A DNA stretch of 41,890 nt from an uncultured Clostridia bacterium (GTDB lineage Bacteria; Bacillota; Clostridia; UBA1381). Shown here piece after piece: positions 23,065 through 31,928 of this stretch. Position 1 is the first letter of the stretch. Each line of letters starts with the position of its first letter. The notes beneath the pieces are model-generated. The model saw nothing but the letters and a program-made list of their open reading frames with translations, was not told the DNA's origin and did no database searches. The translations under genes were made by a program, and so were the position numbers. The stretch covers positions 1-41,890 of the forward strand of contig CAKSPW010000015.1 of assembly GCA_934486495.1 (NCBI GenBank). Reading direction: 5' to 3'.

Positions 23065-24165
23065 ATGGAAGCAAAAATATTGAAATCTCAGGAGAGTATA
23101 ATACTTGATTTGCGCCGTGTTTACGAAGCGCGCGGATACAGAAAATACAAGATGAACAAATTTGAAGAATATGATTTGTATCTTGAAAACAAAAGCTTTT
23201 TAAAAAGCGACAGAATAATAACGTTTAACGACCTAAACGGAAAACTGCTCGCGCTAAAGCCCGACGTTACACTATCAATAGTAAAAAATTCAGGCGATGA
23301 GGAGCAAAAGCTTTATTACACCGAAAACGTTTACCGTGTAAAATCGGGACAATATAAAGAAATTATGCAGGTCGGTCTTGAATATATAGGTCATACGGAC
23401 ACATTTACTCTTTGCGAGGTTTTAACCCTTGCGGCGCAAAGTCTCAGCGCAATAAGCGAGGATTACATACTCGACATATCGCATCTCGGATTTATTTCAG
23501 GGCTTACCGAAGGACTTGACGAAACTACAAGAGAGGAGCTTTTCGGGCTTGTCGGCGCAAAGGATGAGCATGAGATAAAATTGCTGTGCAAAAGCGAAAA
23601 AATCGATAACACGCTTTGCGATAAGCTTTGCACGCTTTCCCGTCTCGGCGGAAGCATAGAAAATGTTCTTCCCGAATGCAAGGAGCTCATTGTAAACGAA
23701 ACAACAAAAAATGCATATATAAGTCTTGAAAAGCTTTGCAATACACTTTCCGCCTGCGGTCTTTCAAACAAAATGCATATAGAGTTTTCTCTCATTAACG
23801 ATATGAATTATTACAGCGGCATAATCTTCAGAGGATTTATAAAAGGGATTGCGCAAAGCGTTTTGTCGGGCGGCTGTTACGACAAGCTTTTGGAGAAATT
23901 CGGAAAGATGAAAAATGCGGTCGGATTTGCGGTTTACATGGATGCACTCGAATATTACTGTGACGTACCGGACAAATCGGATGTTGACGTATTTTTAAAG
24001 TACGGTGAGGACTCTGACCCTGCCGCACTTACGAAAGCCATAAATATGCTGCTTTCAAGCGGTCAGACGGTGCTTGCCGCAAAAAGCGTGCCGAAAGGAC
24101 TAAAATACAAACAGCTTCTTAAGTTTAACGAAAGGGGGCTTGAATTCGTTGAAGGAAATGATTAA
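23065..24165 (+). CDS. hisZ: ATP phosphoribosyltransferase regulatory subunit
   Basis: The 366-residue protein is a histidyl-tRNA-synthetase paralogue without the aminoacylation function. It shows the class II core with KYKMNKFEEYDLYLENKSFL, then DLNGKLLALKPDVTLSIVKN (motif 2 region), YTENVYRVKSGQYKEIMQVG and, near the C-terminus, YYSGIIFRGFIKGIAQSVLS followed by GGCYDKLLEKFG. HisZ forms a hetero-octamer with the short form of HisG and gives it activity and feedback control by histidine. It is the first gene of the operon. The ATG at 23065 has AAGGGG nine bases upstream. The short hisG downstream confirms the pairing. Confidence 0.94.
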   Translation: MEAKILKSQESIILDLRRVYEARGYRKYKMNKFEEYDLYLENKSFLKSDRIITFNDLNGKLLALKPDVTLSIVKNSGDEEQKLYYTENVYRVKSGQYKEIMQVGLEYIGHTDTFTLCEVLTLAAQSLSAISEDYILDISHLGFISGLTEGLDETTREELFGLVGAKDEHEIKLLCKSEKIDNTLCDKLCTLSRLGGSIENVLPECKELIVNETTKNAYISLEKLCNTLSACGLSNKMHIEFSLINDMNYYSGIIFRGFIKGIAQSVLSGGCYDKLLEKFGKMKNAVGFAVYMDALEYYCDVPDKSDVDVFLKYGEDSDPAALTKAINMLLSSGQTVLAAKSVPKGLKYKQLLKFNERGLEFVEGND

Positions 24166-24781
24166 TATTGCTCTGCCGAAGGGACGGCTCGGCGAAACGG
24201 TATACGATATATTGGAGAAAAACGGCTACGGCTGCCGTGAAATACGCGAAAATACAAGAAAGCTTATTTTTGAAGACGAAAAAAATATGGTAAGATATTT
24301 TTGGGCAAAGCCGTCGGACGTTGCAATATACGTTGAAAAAGGTGCGGCGGATATAGGAATTGCCGGTAAGGATATACTGCTTGAATATTCGCCCGATGTT
24401 TATGAGCTTTTAGACCTCGGAATAGGAAAATGCAGAATGTGCGTTGCCGGAATTAAAGGCGCAAGGCTCCCCGAAGAAAGAACGCTGAGGGTTGCAACAA
24501 AATTTCCGCACATTGCGCTTGACCACTTTCAAAAGCACGGACGGGAAATAGAAATAATAAAGCTTAACGGTTCAATAGAAATAGCGCCGCTTCTGAATTT
24601 GTCGGACGTAATTGTCGATATTGTGGAAACGGGTACAACGCTTAAGGAAAACAACCTCGAGGTTATAGAGGAATTTGTCGATATAAGCGCACGGTTTATA
24701 GCAAATAAAGCAAGCTGCAGATTTAAAACCGAAAGAATAAACAAAATGAAAAATGCACTTGCCGAAGGGAATGTGAAATAA
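24149..24781 (+). CDS. hisG: ATP phosphoribosyltransferase catalytic subunit, short form
   Basis: The product is about 210 residues and catalyses the first step of histidine synthesis, joining ATP and PRPP. It shows MINIALPKGRLGETVYDILE, KPSDVAIYVEKGAADIGIAG, and the PRPP-binding region DVIVDIVETGTTLKENNLE. It lacks the C-terminal regulatory domain of the long form, so it depends on HisZ. It overlaps the hisZ end. Possible starts are TTG 24140, TTG 24149 and ATG 24158. The 24149 TTG has GGGGG ten bases upstream; the ATG at 24158 fits the family N-terminus but has only a crowded site. The difference is three residues. Confidence 0.95.
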   Translation: MKEMINIALPKGRLGETVYDILEKNGYGCREIRENTRKLIFEDEKNMVRYFWAKPSDVAIYVEKGAADIGIAGKDILLEYSPDVYELLDLGIGKCRMCVAGIKGARLPEERTLRVATKFPHIALDHFQKHGREIEIIKLNGSIEIAPLLNLSDVIVDIVETGTTLKENNLEVIEEFVDISARFIANKASCRFKTERINKMKNALAEGNVK

Positions 24782-24782
24782 T

Positions 24783-26063
24783 ATGATAAGAATTATAAAA
24801 GGACTTGACAGGCCGATTGATGAAATACTCGAAAGAAATGAGCAAAGCACAAGCAACGTTTCGCAAATCGTTTCGGATATTATAGAAAACGTTAAAAAGC
24901 GCGGTGATTCGGCACTTTTTGAGTACTGTGAAAAATTCGACAAGGCAAAGCTTTCATCGCTTGAAGTAAGCGCAGAGGAAATAGATGAGGCTTTTTGCGC
25001 CGTAGATGACGAGTTTAAGAAAATACTTATTGAAGCAAAAGACAATATAACACGCTATCACGAAAAACAGCTGAGATGCGGTTATGTTATGACAGAGAAG
25101 GACGGTACGGTTATAGGTCAGAAAATTATGCCTGTTGAAAGTGCGGGACTTTATATTCCGGGCGGCACGGCAAGCTATCCGTCATCGGTTTTAATGAATG
25201 CCATCCCTGCAAAAATAGCAGGTGTTGACAACATATGCATGGTTACTCCTCCCTCCGCAAACGGCAAAATTTCACCGGTAATTCTCGTTGCCGCAAAAAT
25301 CGCCGGAGTAAGCAAAATATATAAAGTCGGAGGCGCACAAGCTGTTGCGGCACTTGCATACGGAACGGAAACAATTAAAAAGGTTGATAAAATTGTAGGT
25401 CCCGGCAACGTATTTGTCGCAGAAGCGAAAAAGCAGGTTTTTGGGAAAGTCAGCATAGACATGATTGCAGGGCCGAGCGAAATTCTTGTAATTGCGGACG
25501 AAAACTCAAATCCGTCATTCGTCGCAGCCGATATGCTGTCTCAGGCGGAGCATGATGTAAACGCATCGGCGGTACTCGTTACAACTTCGGCGTCTCTTGC
25601 AGAAAATGTTTCAAAGGAGCTTGAAAGACAAATTCCGCTTCTTCAAAGATGCGACATAGCAAGACAGTCAATTGACAACAACGGCAAAATATTTATCGCC
25701 GATTCGATACGGCAGGCAATTAAAATTTCAAACGAAATCGCACCGGAACATCTTGAAATATGCACCGATAATCCGTTTGACTGCCTGTCGCAGATAAGAA
25801 ATGCAGGCTCGGTATTTTTGGGTCGGTATTGTCCGGAGGCACTCGGCGACTATTTTGCCGGTCCGAACCATACTCTCCCGACAAACGGCACCGCAAAATT
25901 TTCAAGTCCGCTATCGGTTGACGACTTTATGAAAAAATCGTCGTTTATTTACTACACGGAGTCGGCACTTGAAAAAGAATACAAAAAAGTTGCATATTTC
26001 GCAAAAAAAGAGGGTCTTACGGCTCATGCACGATCTGCGGAAATCAGATTTGAAAAGGAATGA
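24783..26063 (+). CDS. hisD: Histidinol dehydrogenase
   Basis: The 426-residue protein catalyses the last two steps, oxidising histidinol to histidine with two NAD. Visible signatures are GLYIPGGTASYPSSVLMNAI, KVGGAQAVAALAYGTETI, DKIVGPGNVFVAEAKKQVFG, and DMIAGPSEILVIADE followed by DMLSQAEHDVNASAVLVT, which carries the Gln/His pair of the zinc site. GDYFAGPNHTLPTNGTAKF contains the second zinc histidine. Length and motif order are normal. It starts two bases after the hisG stop and precedes hisC by six bases, with no internal promoter visible. Confidence 0.97.
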   Translation: MIRIIKGLDRPIDEILERNEQSTSNVSQIVSDIIENVKKRGDSALFEYCEKFDKAKLSSLEVSAEEIDEAFCAVDDEFKKILIEAKDNITRYHEKQLRCGYVMTEKDGTVIGQKIMPVESAGLYIPGGTASYPSSVLMNAIPAKIAGVDNICMVTPPSANGKISPVILVAAKIAGVSKIYKVGGAQAVAALAYGTETIKKVDKIVGPGNVFVAEAKKQVFGKVSIDMIAGPSEILVIADENSNPSFVAADMLSQAEHDVNASAVLVTTSASLAENVSKELERQIPLLQRCDIARQSIDNNGKIFIADSIRQAIKISNEIAPEHLEICTDNPFDCLSQIRNAGSVFLGRYCPEALGDYFAGPNHTLPTNGTAKFSSPLSVDDFMKKSSFIYYTESALEKEYKKVAYFAKKEGLTAHARSAEIRFEKE

Positions 26064-26069
26064 TTTAAA

Positions 26070-27131
26070 ATGAGCAAATTTTTAAGCAAGCGTTTATCAG
26101 CCCTCGAGGCATACATACCTGGAGAACAACCGCAGGACAAGCGATATATAAAGCTTAATACGAATGAAAATCCGTATCCGCCGCGGCACACGATTGCGGA
26201 CAAGATGGACTGCACCGATGTGGAGAATCTTAAGCTGTACAGTGATCCCGATTGCAGGGCTCTTACAAAAAAGGCCGCCGAAGTATACAACGTGTCGGAA
26301 AAAAATATTGTATTCGGAAACGGATCGGACGAGATACTGTCATTTTGCTTTACGGCATTTTGCGACAAAGACACACCTGCCGTATTCCCCGACATCACCT
26401 ACGGATTTTATAAGGTTTTTGCACAGCTTTGCTGTGTTGACTGCAAGCAAATTTCGCTCACAAAGGATTTTACAATCAATGCGGACGACTACAAAAATGC
26501 GGGCGGTACAATATTTATCGCAAACCCGAACGCACCGACAGGGCTTGCGCTTACGACAACTCAGATTGAGGAGATTTTAAAGTCAAATACCGACAATATT
26601 GTTGTAATCGACGAGGCATATGTTGATTTCGGAGCAAGCTCCGCCGTGGGACTGATAAACAAATACGACAATTTGATTGTTGTTCAAACATTTTCAAAGT
26701 CACGGTCACTTGCCGGTGCAAGACTCGGAATGGCAATAACATGTGAGGCGCTTGCAAATGATTTGCAAAAAATAAGATGCTCAAACAACCCGTATAATAT
26801 AAACAGACTTACTCAAAAAATCGCGTACGAGGTACTGTGTGATGAAGAATACTTCAAGCAATGCTGCGAAAAAATCAAGAAAAGCCGCACATTTTTAACA
26901 GCCGGACTTATATCGCTCGGATTTGAGGTTTTGCCGTCATGCACAAACTTTGTATTTGCAAAGCACAAAGAAATAAGCGGTGAGAATTTTTATGCGGCTC
27001 TTAAAGAAAAGGGAATACTCGTAAGACATTTCAAACAAGAGAGAATTTGCGAGTACAACAGAATTACGGTCGGTACGGACACGGAGGTAAAATCACTTCT
27101 GCGAGCCGCCGCAGAGATACTCGGGAGGTAA
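26070..27131 (+). CDS. hisC: Histidinol-phosphate aminotransferase
   Basis: The 353-residue class I/II aminotransferase uses PLP to convert imidazole-acetol phosphate and glutamate to histidinol phosphate. It has KLNTNENPYPPRH near the start, VFGNGSDEILSFCF, FIANPNAPTGLAL, VVIDEAYVDFGA, and the PLP-lysine region TFSKSRSLAGARLGMAI. The C-terminal arginine region is RITVGTDTEVKSLL. The ATG at 26070 has AAGGA upstream. It lies between hisD and hisB, three bases before the latter, in one transcript. Confidence 0.96.
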   Translation: MSKFLSKRLSALEAYIPGEQPQDKRYIKLNTNENPYPPRHTIADKMDCTDVENLKLYSDPDCRALTKKAAEVYNVSEKNIVFGNGSDEILSFCFTAFCDKDTPAVFPDITYGFYKVFAQLCCVDCKQISLTKDFTINADDYKNAGGTIFIANPNAPTGLALTTTQIEEILKSNTDNIVVIDEAYVDFGASSAVGLINKYDNLIVVQTFSKSRSLAGARLGMAITCEALANDLQKIRCSNNPYNINRLTQKIAYEVLCDEEYFKQCCEKIKKSRTFLTAGLISLGFEVLPSCTNFVFAKHKEISGENFYAALKEKGILVRHFKQERICEYNRITVGTDTEVKSLLRAAAEILGR

Positions 27132-27133
27132 AA

Positions 27134-27724
27134 ATGAGAAAAGCAAGCTTAAACAGAACAACGGCAGAAACGGATATAACAATGACCGTCTGCCTGGACA
27201 AATGCGAAAATAGCACAATCAAAACAGGCTGTGGTTTTCTTGACCATATGCTGACGCTGTTTGCAAAGCACTCGGGATTTACTCTTGATGTGACGTGCAG
27301 CGGAGATACGGAGGTTGACTATCATCACTCCGTGGAGGACATAGGCATTGTCATGGGTAAATGCGTAAAAGAAGCGCTTGGCGATATGCGTGGAATTAAA
27401 CGTTACGGAAGCATTATACTGCCGATGGATGAAGCTCTCGTTATTGCGGCAATAGATATTTCGGGAAGATGCCGCCTTGAATACGACGTTTCGTTTCCGA
27501 CAGAAAAAACAGGCGACTTTGACACGGAACTTGTAAGAGAATTTTTTGAGGCATTTGCACGATGTGCGGATTTGACGCTTCACCTTAAAATGCTGTCAGG
27601 AAGCAACTCGCATCATATAGCGGAATGTACGTTTAAAGCCTTTGCACGTGCACTCGGTGAAGCGGTATCGGCAGACGATAAAAACAAAGATAGTATTCCG
27701 TCAACAAAGGGTACTTTGCTTTAA
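27134..27724 (+). CDS. hisB: Imidazoleglycerol-phosphate dehydratase
   Basis: The 196-residue monofunctional dehydratase has the paired manganese-binding motifs CGFLDHMLTLFAKHSGF and DYHHSVEDIGIVMGK in the first half. In the second half it repeats the pattern with SNSHHIAECTFKAFARALGE. It removes water from imidazole glycerol phosphate. The separate histidinol phosphatase found fused to HisB in enterobacteria is absent; hisK at the end of the operon supplies that step. The chosen ATG at 27134 follows GGGAGG; a longer frame that begins in hisC is a read-in. Confidence 0.96.
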   Translation: MRKASLNRTTAETDITMTVCLDKCENSTIKTGCGFLDHMLTLFAKHSGFTLDVTCSGDTEVDYHHSVEDIGIVMGKCVKEALGDMRGIKRYGSIILPMDEALVIAAIDISGRCRLEYDVSFPTEKTGDFDTELVREFFEAFARCADLTLHLKMLSGSNSHHIAECTFKAFARALGEAVSADDKNKDSIPSTKGTLL

Positions 27725-27747
27725 TCCGACCGAAGGGAATGAAAAAT

Positions 27748-28356
27748 ATGATTGCAATTATAGATTACGGTGTAGGAAACATATTTTCGCTCGCCTCCAC
27801 CTTTAAAATGCTCGGCAAGGACGTTGTTTTAACCGACAATCCGCAAAAAATTAAAGATGCGGACAGGCTTATTCTCCCAGGTGTCGGCGCATTTGCGGAT
27901 GCTGCGGAAAAGCTAAGAAGCAAGGATATGTTCAACCTGCTGACAGAGCAGGCAAAAAGCGGAAAGCCTCTGCTCGGAATATGCCTCGGAATGCAGCTTT
28001 TATTTGACAAAAGCTATGAATTCGGCGAAACGGACGGTCTCGGTCTTATAAAAGGCAGTGTTCGTCCGATAAGCGAAACGATAGAAAAAGGTCTTAAAAT
28101 TCCGCATATCGGCTGGAACAGTCTGACATTTGCAAAAAAAAGCCCGCTTTTTAAAAACATAAACGATGGCGACTTTGTATACTTTGTTCACTCATTTCAC
28201 GGAACAGCCTGTGAGGAGTCTGCAATAGCGTATACATCGTACGGAGGACAGCTGACGGCCGCAGTTTCTGACGGGAACGTATTCGGAACACAGTTTCATC
28301 CCGAAAAAAGCGGCGAAGTCGGTCTTAAAATCCTATCGGCATTTTGTGACATATAA
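27748..28356 (+). CDS. hisH: Imidazole glycerol phosphate synthase, glutaminase subunit
   Basis: The class I glutamine amidotransferase has about 202 residues. It has the N-terminal signature IAIIDYGVGNIFSLASTF, the nucleophile region GICLGMQLLFDKS with the catalytic cysteine, and GTQFHPEKSGEVGLKIL with the histidine and glutamate of the triad. It releases ammonia that is channelled to HisF. The start is the ATG at 27748, nine bases after AAGGGA; the ATG at 27739 sits directly against that site. It lies 15 bases before hisA. Confidence 0.96.
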   Translation: MIAIIDYGVGNIFSLASTFKMLGKDVVLTDNPQKIKDADRLILPGVGAFADAAEKLRSKDMFNLLTEQAKSGKPLLGICLGMQLLFDKSYEFGETDGLGLIKGSVRPISETIEKGLKIPHIGWNSLTFAKKSPLFKNINDGDFVYFVHSFHGTACEESAIAYTSYGGQLTAAVSDGNVFGTQFHPEKSGEVGLKILSAFCDI

Positions 28357-28371
28357 GGAGGCGGACTTTCA

Positions 28372-29097
28372 ATGAAAATATTTCCCGCAACAGACATTAT
28401 AGGCGGAAAGGTCGTGCGGCTTTTAAAAGGTGATTACAACAAAAAAACAGTTTATGAAATCACTCCGCTCGATGCGGCAAGAGAATTTAAAAAATGCGGT
28501 GCGGAATATCTGCACGCTGTTGACCTTGACGGCGCAAAAAGCGGAAGATGCGACAATATAGACGTTATCAGGCTTTTGGCACGAGAAAGCGGTCTTAAGG
28601 TGGAAATCGGCGGAGGAATAAGAACCGAGCAAAGCATAAAGGACTATATAGACGCAGGAGTTTACAGAGTAATTCTCGGAACGGCGGCGGTTAAAAATCC
28701 CGAATTTTTAAAAAAAGCGGTAGATAAATACAAAGACAAAATTGCTGTCGGTGCCGATATTAAAGACGGATTTATAGCAACTGACGGCTGGCTTGAAAAA
28801 AGCGGAATTACCTGTTTTGAATTTTTTGAAAAAATGGAGCAAATAGGCGTTAAAACCGTAATATGTACCGATATTTCAAAAGACGGCGCCATGCAGGGCA
28901 CAAATCACGAGCTATACGGCGAGCTGATGAAAAAATTCGACATAGATATTACCGCTTCCGGCGGGGTATCGTCAACAGACGATATTATACGGCTTAGAAA
29001 AAGCGGTATTTACGGTGCTATAATAGGCAAGGCGCTTTATAACGGCGCTATTGACTTATCCGAGGCGATAAGGCTTTCAAAGGAGGAGGAACAATGA
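28372..29097 (+). CDS. hisA: ProFAR isomerase
   Basis: The 241-residue half-barrel duplicate (TIM barrel) carries out the Amadori-type isomerisation of ProFAR to PRFAR. It shows FPATDIIGGKVVRLLKGDYN with the catalytic aspartate, HAVDLDGAKSGR, VEIGGGIRTEQSIKDYIDAG followed by VYRVILGTAA, and DISKDGAMQGTNHELY with the second catalytic aspartate. The ribosome site AAGGAGG is strong. The stop overlaps the hisF start as ATGA, indicating coupled translation. PriA-type bifunctionality with tryptophan synthesis is not expected in Clostridia. Confidence 0.95.
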   Translation: MKIFPATDIIGGKVVRLLKGDYNKKTVYEITPLDAAREFKKCGAEYLHAVDLDGAKSGRCDNIDVIRLLARESGLKVEIGGGIRTEQSIKDYIDAGVYRVILGTAAVKNPEFLKKAVDKYKDKIAVGADIKDGFIATDGWLEKSGITCFEFFEKMEQIGVKTVICTDISKDGAMQGTNHELYGELMKKFDIDITASGGVSSTDDIIRLRKSGIYGAIIGKALYNGAIDLSEAIRLSKEEEQ

Positions 29098-29852
29098 TTA
29101 CCAAGCGAATTATCCCATGCCTTGACGTGGCAAACGGCAGAGTTGTAAAGGGTGTGAATTTTCTTGACCTTGCAGACGTTTCCTCACCGGTAAAGCTTGC
29201 CGACTATTACAGCAGAAGCGGTGCAGACGAGCTTGTTTTCTACGACATTACCGCATCTAACGAGCAAAGAAAGCTTTTTACCGACATTTTAAAGGAAGTA
29301 GCGTCTACAATATTTATTCCTTTGACCGTCGGCGGCGGCATTAACACACTCGACGATTTTGACAGAGTGTTAAAATGCGGTGCGGACAAGGTAAGCGTAA
29401 ACTCGGGCGCAATTAAAAACCCGACACTGATTAAAGATGCCGCACTTAAATACGGCAGTCAATGTGTCGTTCTTTCGGTTGACATAAAAAGAGTTGACGG
29501 AAAATTTACCGTATTTTCAAAGGGCGGCAGAGAGAACACCGGGATTGATGCGATAGAATGGATTAAGGACGGCTGCCGTATGGGTGCCGGAGAAATAGTT
29601 GTAAACAGCATAGATACAGACGGTGTAAAGGGCGGTTTTGATATTCCGATGCTGCGTGATGTATGCAATGCGGTAAACGTACCCGTCATTGCCTCGGGCG
29701 GTGCGGGAAAGAGTGAGGATTTTGTTACACTCTTTAAGCAAATACCCGATATTGACGCCGGGCTTGCCGCTTCGATATTCCATTTCGGAGAAGTAAAAAT
29801 AAAGGATTTAAAGAAAATGCTGAAAGACAACTCAATAAACGTAAGACTGTGA
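29094..29852 (+). CDS. hisF: Imidazole glycerol phosphate synthase, cyclase subunit
   Basis: The 252-residue TIM barrel forms imidazole glycerol phosphate and AICAR from PRFAR using ammonia from HisH. Motifs: RIIPCLDVANGRVVKGVNFL with the catalytic aspartate, ELVFYDITASNEQR, PLTVGGGINTLDDFDRVLKC with KVSVNSGAI, and INSxDxDGxKGGxD-type sequence as VVNSIDTDGVKGGFDIPML, then VIASGGAGKSEDF. Length is normal. It overlaps hisA by four bases; hisIE follows ten bases later. Confidence 0.96.
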   Translation: MITKRIIPCLDVANGRVVKGVNFLDLADVSSPVKLADYYSRSGADELVFYDITASNEQRKLFTDILKEVASTIFIPLTVGGGINTLDDFDRVLKCGADKVSVNSGAIKNPTLIKDAALKYGSQCVVLSVDIKRVDGKFTVFSKGGRENTGIDAIEWIKDGCRMGAGEIVVNSIDTDGVKGGFDIPMLRDVCNAVNVPVIASGGAGKSEDFVTLFKQIPDIDAGLAASIFHFGEVKIKDLKKMLKDNSINVRL

Positions 29853-29862
29853 GGTTTTGAAT

Positions 29863-30510
29863 ATGAATACAGACAAACTTAAATTTGACGAAAACGGACT
29901 TATTCCGGCAATAGTTACAGATGCCCAAACCAAGAAGGTTTTAACTCTTGCTTATATGAACAGGGAAAGCCTTGAAATCAGTATGAAAGAGATGAAAACG
30001 TGCTTCTATTCCCGTTCAAGACAATGCCTTTGGAGAAAGGGCGAAACGTCGGGAAATGTTCAGCATATAGTATCTATTACCGCCGACTGCGACTATGATG
30101 CACTCACTGTTGAAGTTATAAAGGACGGTCCTGCCTGCCACACGGGAAGTGACAGCTGTTTTACGAATACAGTGTTTGAAAACGATGATACAAACGTGTT
30201 TTCGGCACAAGGTCTATACGAGCTTATAAAGGGCAGAAAAACAGATAAAAAAGAAGGTTCTTACACAACATATCTTTTTGAAAAGGGTATTGACAAAATA
30301 CTAAAAAAAGTCGGTGAGGAAAGCACCGAAGTTATCATCGCGGCAAAGGCAGGCGACAAAAAGGAAACGGTATACGAGGTTGCCGACCTTGCATATCACG
30401 TAATGGTAATGATGGTGGAAATGGGTATATCTCTTGACGATATTAAGTCGGAGCTTGCATCAAGACACGTTATAGACAAAAAGGTTAAGCAGGAGAAAAT
30501 GACAAAATGA
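29863..30510 (+). CDS. hisIE: Bifunctional phosphoribosyl-AMP cyclohydrolase / phosphoribosyl-ATP pyrophosphatase
   Basis: The 215-residue fusion carries out steps two and three of the pathway. The N-terminal PRA-CH part (about 1-105) has TLAYMNRESLEISM and TCFYSRSRQCLWRKGETSGN, with cysteines in DCDYDAL and GPACHTG for zinc. The C-terminal PRA-PH part (about 115-205) has KKVGEESTEVIIAAKAGDKK and EVADLAYHVMVMMVE, the MazG-like metal site. The ATG at 29863 is eight bases after GAGG; an upstream TTG at 29857 is possible. The stop overlaps the hisK start. Confidence 0.95.
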   Translation: MNTDKLKFDENGLIPAIVTDAQTKKVLTLAYMNRESLEISMKEMKTCFYSRSRQCLWRKGETSGNVQHIVSITADCDYDALTVEVIKDGPACHTGSDSCFTNTVFENDDTNVFSAQGLYELIKGRKTDKKEGSYTTYLFEKGIDKILKKVGEESTEVIIAAKAGDKKETVYEVADLAYHVMVMMVEMGISLDDIKSELASRHVIDKKVKQEKMTK

Positions 30511-31319
30511 TACGCTCTAATATTCACACGCACAGCGTTTACTGTGACGGGAAGAATACTCTTTCGGAGCTTGCCGAGGCTGCATATTCCTCGGGTTTTA
30601 CATCACTCGGCTTTTCATCGCACGCATACACCGATTTTGATACATCGTTCTGCATGAAAAGGACTGACGCCGAAAAATACTTTGAAGAAGCGGATAACTT
30701 AAAGAAAGAATACTCCGGAAGACTTGAAATTTACAAAGGTCTTGAATACGATATTTTTTCGTGCGAGGACATATCGCAGTGCGATTATATAATAGGCGCC
30801 GTTCACTATATACGCTGCGGAAACGATTATTTATGCGTTGATGAAAGCCTTGAGATGACAAAGAAAATCATAAACGAATTTTTCGGCGGCAATGCGGAAA
30901 AATACGCCGCCGCCTACTTTGAAACAATGTCTTCTTTGGCGCAAAACATTAAATTCGATATTGTTGCGCATTTTGACCTTGTTACAAAATTTAACGAAAA
31001 GGAAAGGCTTATCGATACTTCGTCGTATGCCTACAAAGCAGCCGCAACCGACGCCCTGACACAAATATTGAAAACGCACGAGATATTTGAAATAAATACG
31101 GGCGCAATCGCAAGAGGCTACCGACATACTCCCTACCCCGACAGCTTTATTTTGAAGGAGCTTTGCCAACGCGGCGGTCAGATTGTAATATCGTCGGATT
31201 GTCACGACAAATCAAAGCTTTGCTGTCATTTCAGCGATGCGGTAAATATCTTGAAGCACTGCGGCTTTAAATCTCATCTTGAGCTGCACGGCGGAAAATT
31301 CACCGAATGTGAGCTTTAA
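30507..31319 (+). CDS. hisK: Histidinol-phosphate phosphatase, PHP family
   Basis: The 270-residue PHP-domain protein has metal-binding motifs NIHTHSVYCDGKNTLSELAE, GFSSHAY, GLEYDIF, IIGAVHYI, DIVAHFDLVTK, and IVISSDCHDKSKL near the C-terminus. All match HisJ/HisK-type histidinol phosphatases, which use a trinuclear metal centre. It supplies the phosphatase step missing from the short hisB. Its ATG overlaps the hisIE stop (ATGA). It closes a ten-gene operon that covers every enzymatic step from PRPP and ATP to histidine. No strong terminator is visible in the 108 bases after it. Confidence 0.92.
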   Translation: MIRSNIHTHSVYCDGKNTLSELAEAAYSSGFTSLGFSSHAYTDFDTSFCMKRTDAEKYFEEADNLKKEYSGRLEIYKGLEYDIFSCEDISQCDYIIGAVHYIRCGNDYLCVDESLEMTKKIINEFFGGNAEKYAAAYFETMSSLAQNIKFDIVAHFDLVTKFNEKERLIDTSSYAYKAAATDALTQILKTHEIFEINTGAIARGYRHTPYPDSFILKELCQRGGQIVISSDCHDKSKLCCHFSDAVNILKHCGFKSHLELHGGKFTECEL

Positions 31320-31405
31320 TTTACCACACCGCCTTTATAAGAAAGCGTTATAAGTCCGGCAACGCAAATCGGCAGATTTATCTTTCTGTATCCGAAGCAT
31401 GGCAT
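31316..31405 (-). CDS. Possible 29-residue hydrophobic peptide downstream of spmB
   Basis: An ATG at 31405 with AGGA about seven bases upstream opens a 29-codon frame ending in TAA inside the last bases of the convergent hisK gene. The peptide has a hydrophobic centre (INLPICVAGLITL) flanked by a Tyr-Arg-Lys segment and a Lys-Gly-Gly tail. I recognise no family. The short length and lack of comparison make this tentative; it may be chance. Confidence 0.22.
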   Translation of the reverse strand: MPCFGYRKINLPICVAGLITLSYKGGVVN

Positions 31406-31427
31406 TGTTATTCCTATAACGTCACCT

Positions 31428-31928
31428 TTATTTTATAATCAGACACGCCGCCATTACACCTGCAATATCGCCGATAACCGCACACGGAATAACTCTTTTT
31501 GAATTTTTTATTCCGGCAGTTCCGAAATAAACCGCAAGTGTGTAAAATGTAGTTTCCGTAGATCCCATAATAACGCTCGCAAGCATTCCTATCCTGCTGT
31601 CTGCACCGTACGCACCGAGCATATCGGAAAGGATTCCGAGTGAACCGCTGCCCGATATAGGGCGCATAATAACCATGGGAATTATCTCCGGCGGAGCATT
31701 AAAAAAATTAAATATCGGCGATACGATACCAACAGCCGCATCAAGCGCACCCGACGCACGAAGCATCGCAACGCTCGACAGTATCACAACCATTGTCGGT
31801 ATCAAATCAAATATCATTTTAAGTCCGTCATCCGCTCCTTGTATTACGCTCGAATACACAGGAGTTTTGTTTTTTATGCACGAAAACAGTATTATTAAAA
31901 TAAAAACAGGCGTAATGTACTTTTCCAT
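31428..31928 (-). CDS. spmB: Spore maturation protein B
   Basis: The 166-residue membrane protein has the nucleoside-recognition/Gate-domain pattern: DLIPTMVVILSSVAMLRASG, MRPISGSGSLGILSDMLGAY with the GSGS signature, and VIMGSTETTFYTLAVYFGT. Several hydrophobic helices are visible. In Bacillus, SpmA and SpmB are needed for proper dehydration of the spore core and heat resistance; the transported compound is unknown. The ATG shares its A with the stop codon of spmA, so the two are translated together. Its presence indicates a spore-forming organism. Confidence 0.93.
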   Translation of the reverse strand: MEKYITPVFILIILFSCIKNKTPVYSSVIQGADDGLKMIFDLIPTMVVILSSVAMLRASGALDAAVGIVSPIFNFFNAPPEIIPMVIMRPISGSGSLGILSDMLGAYGADSRIGMLASVIMGSTETTFYTLAVYFGTAGIKNSKRVIPCAVIGDIAGVMAACLIIK

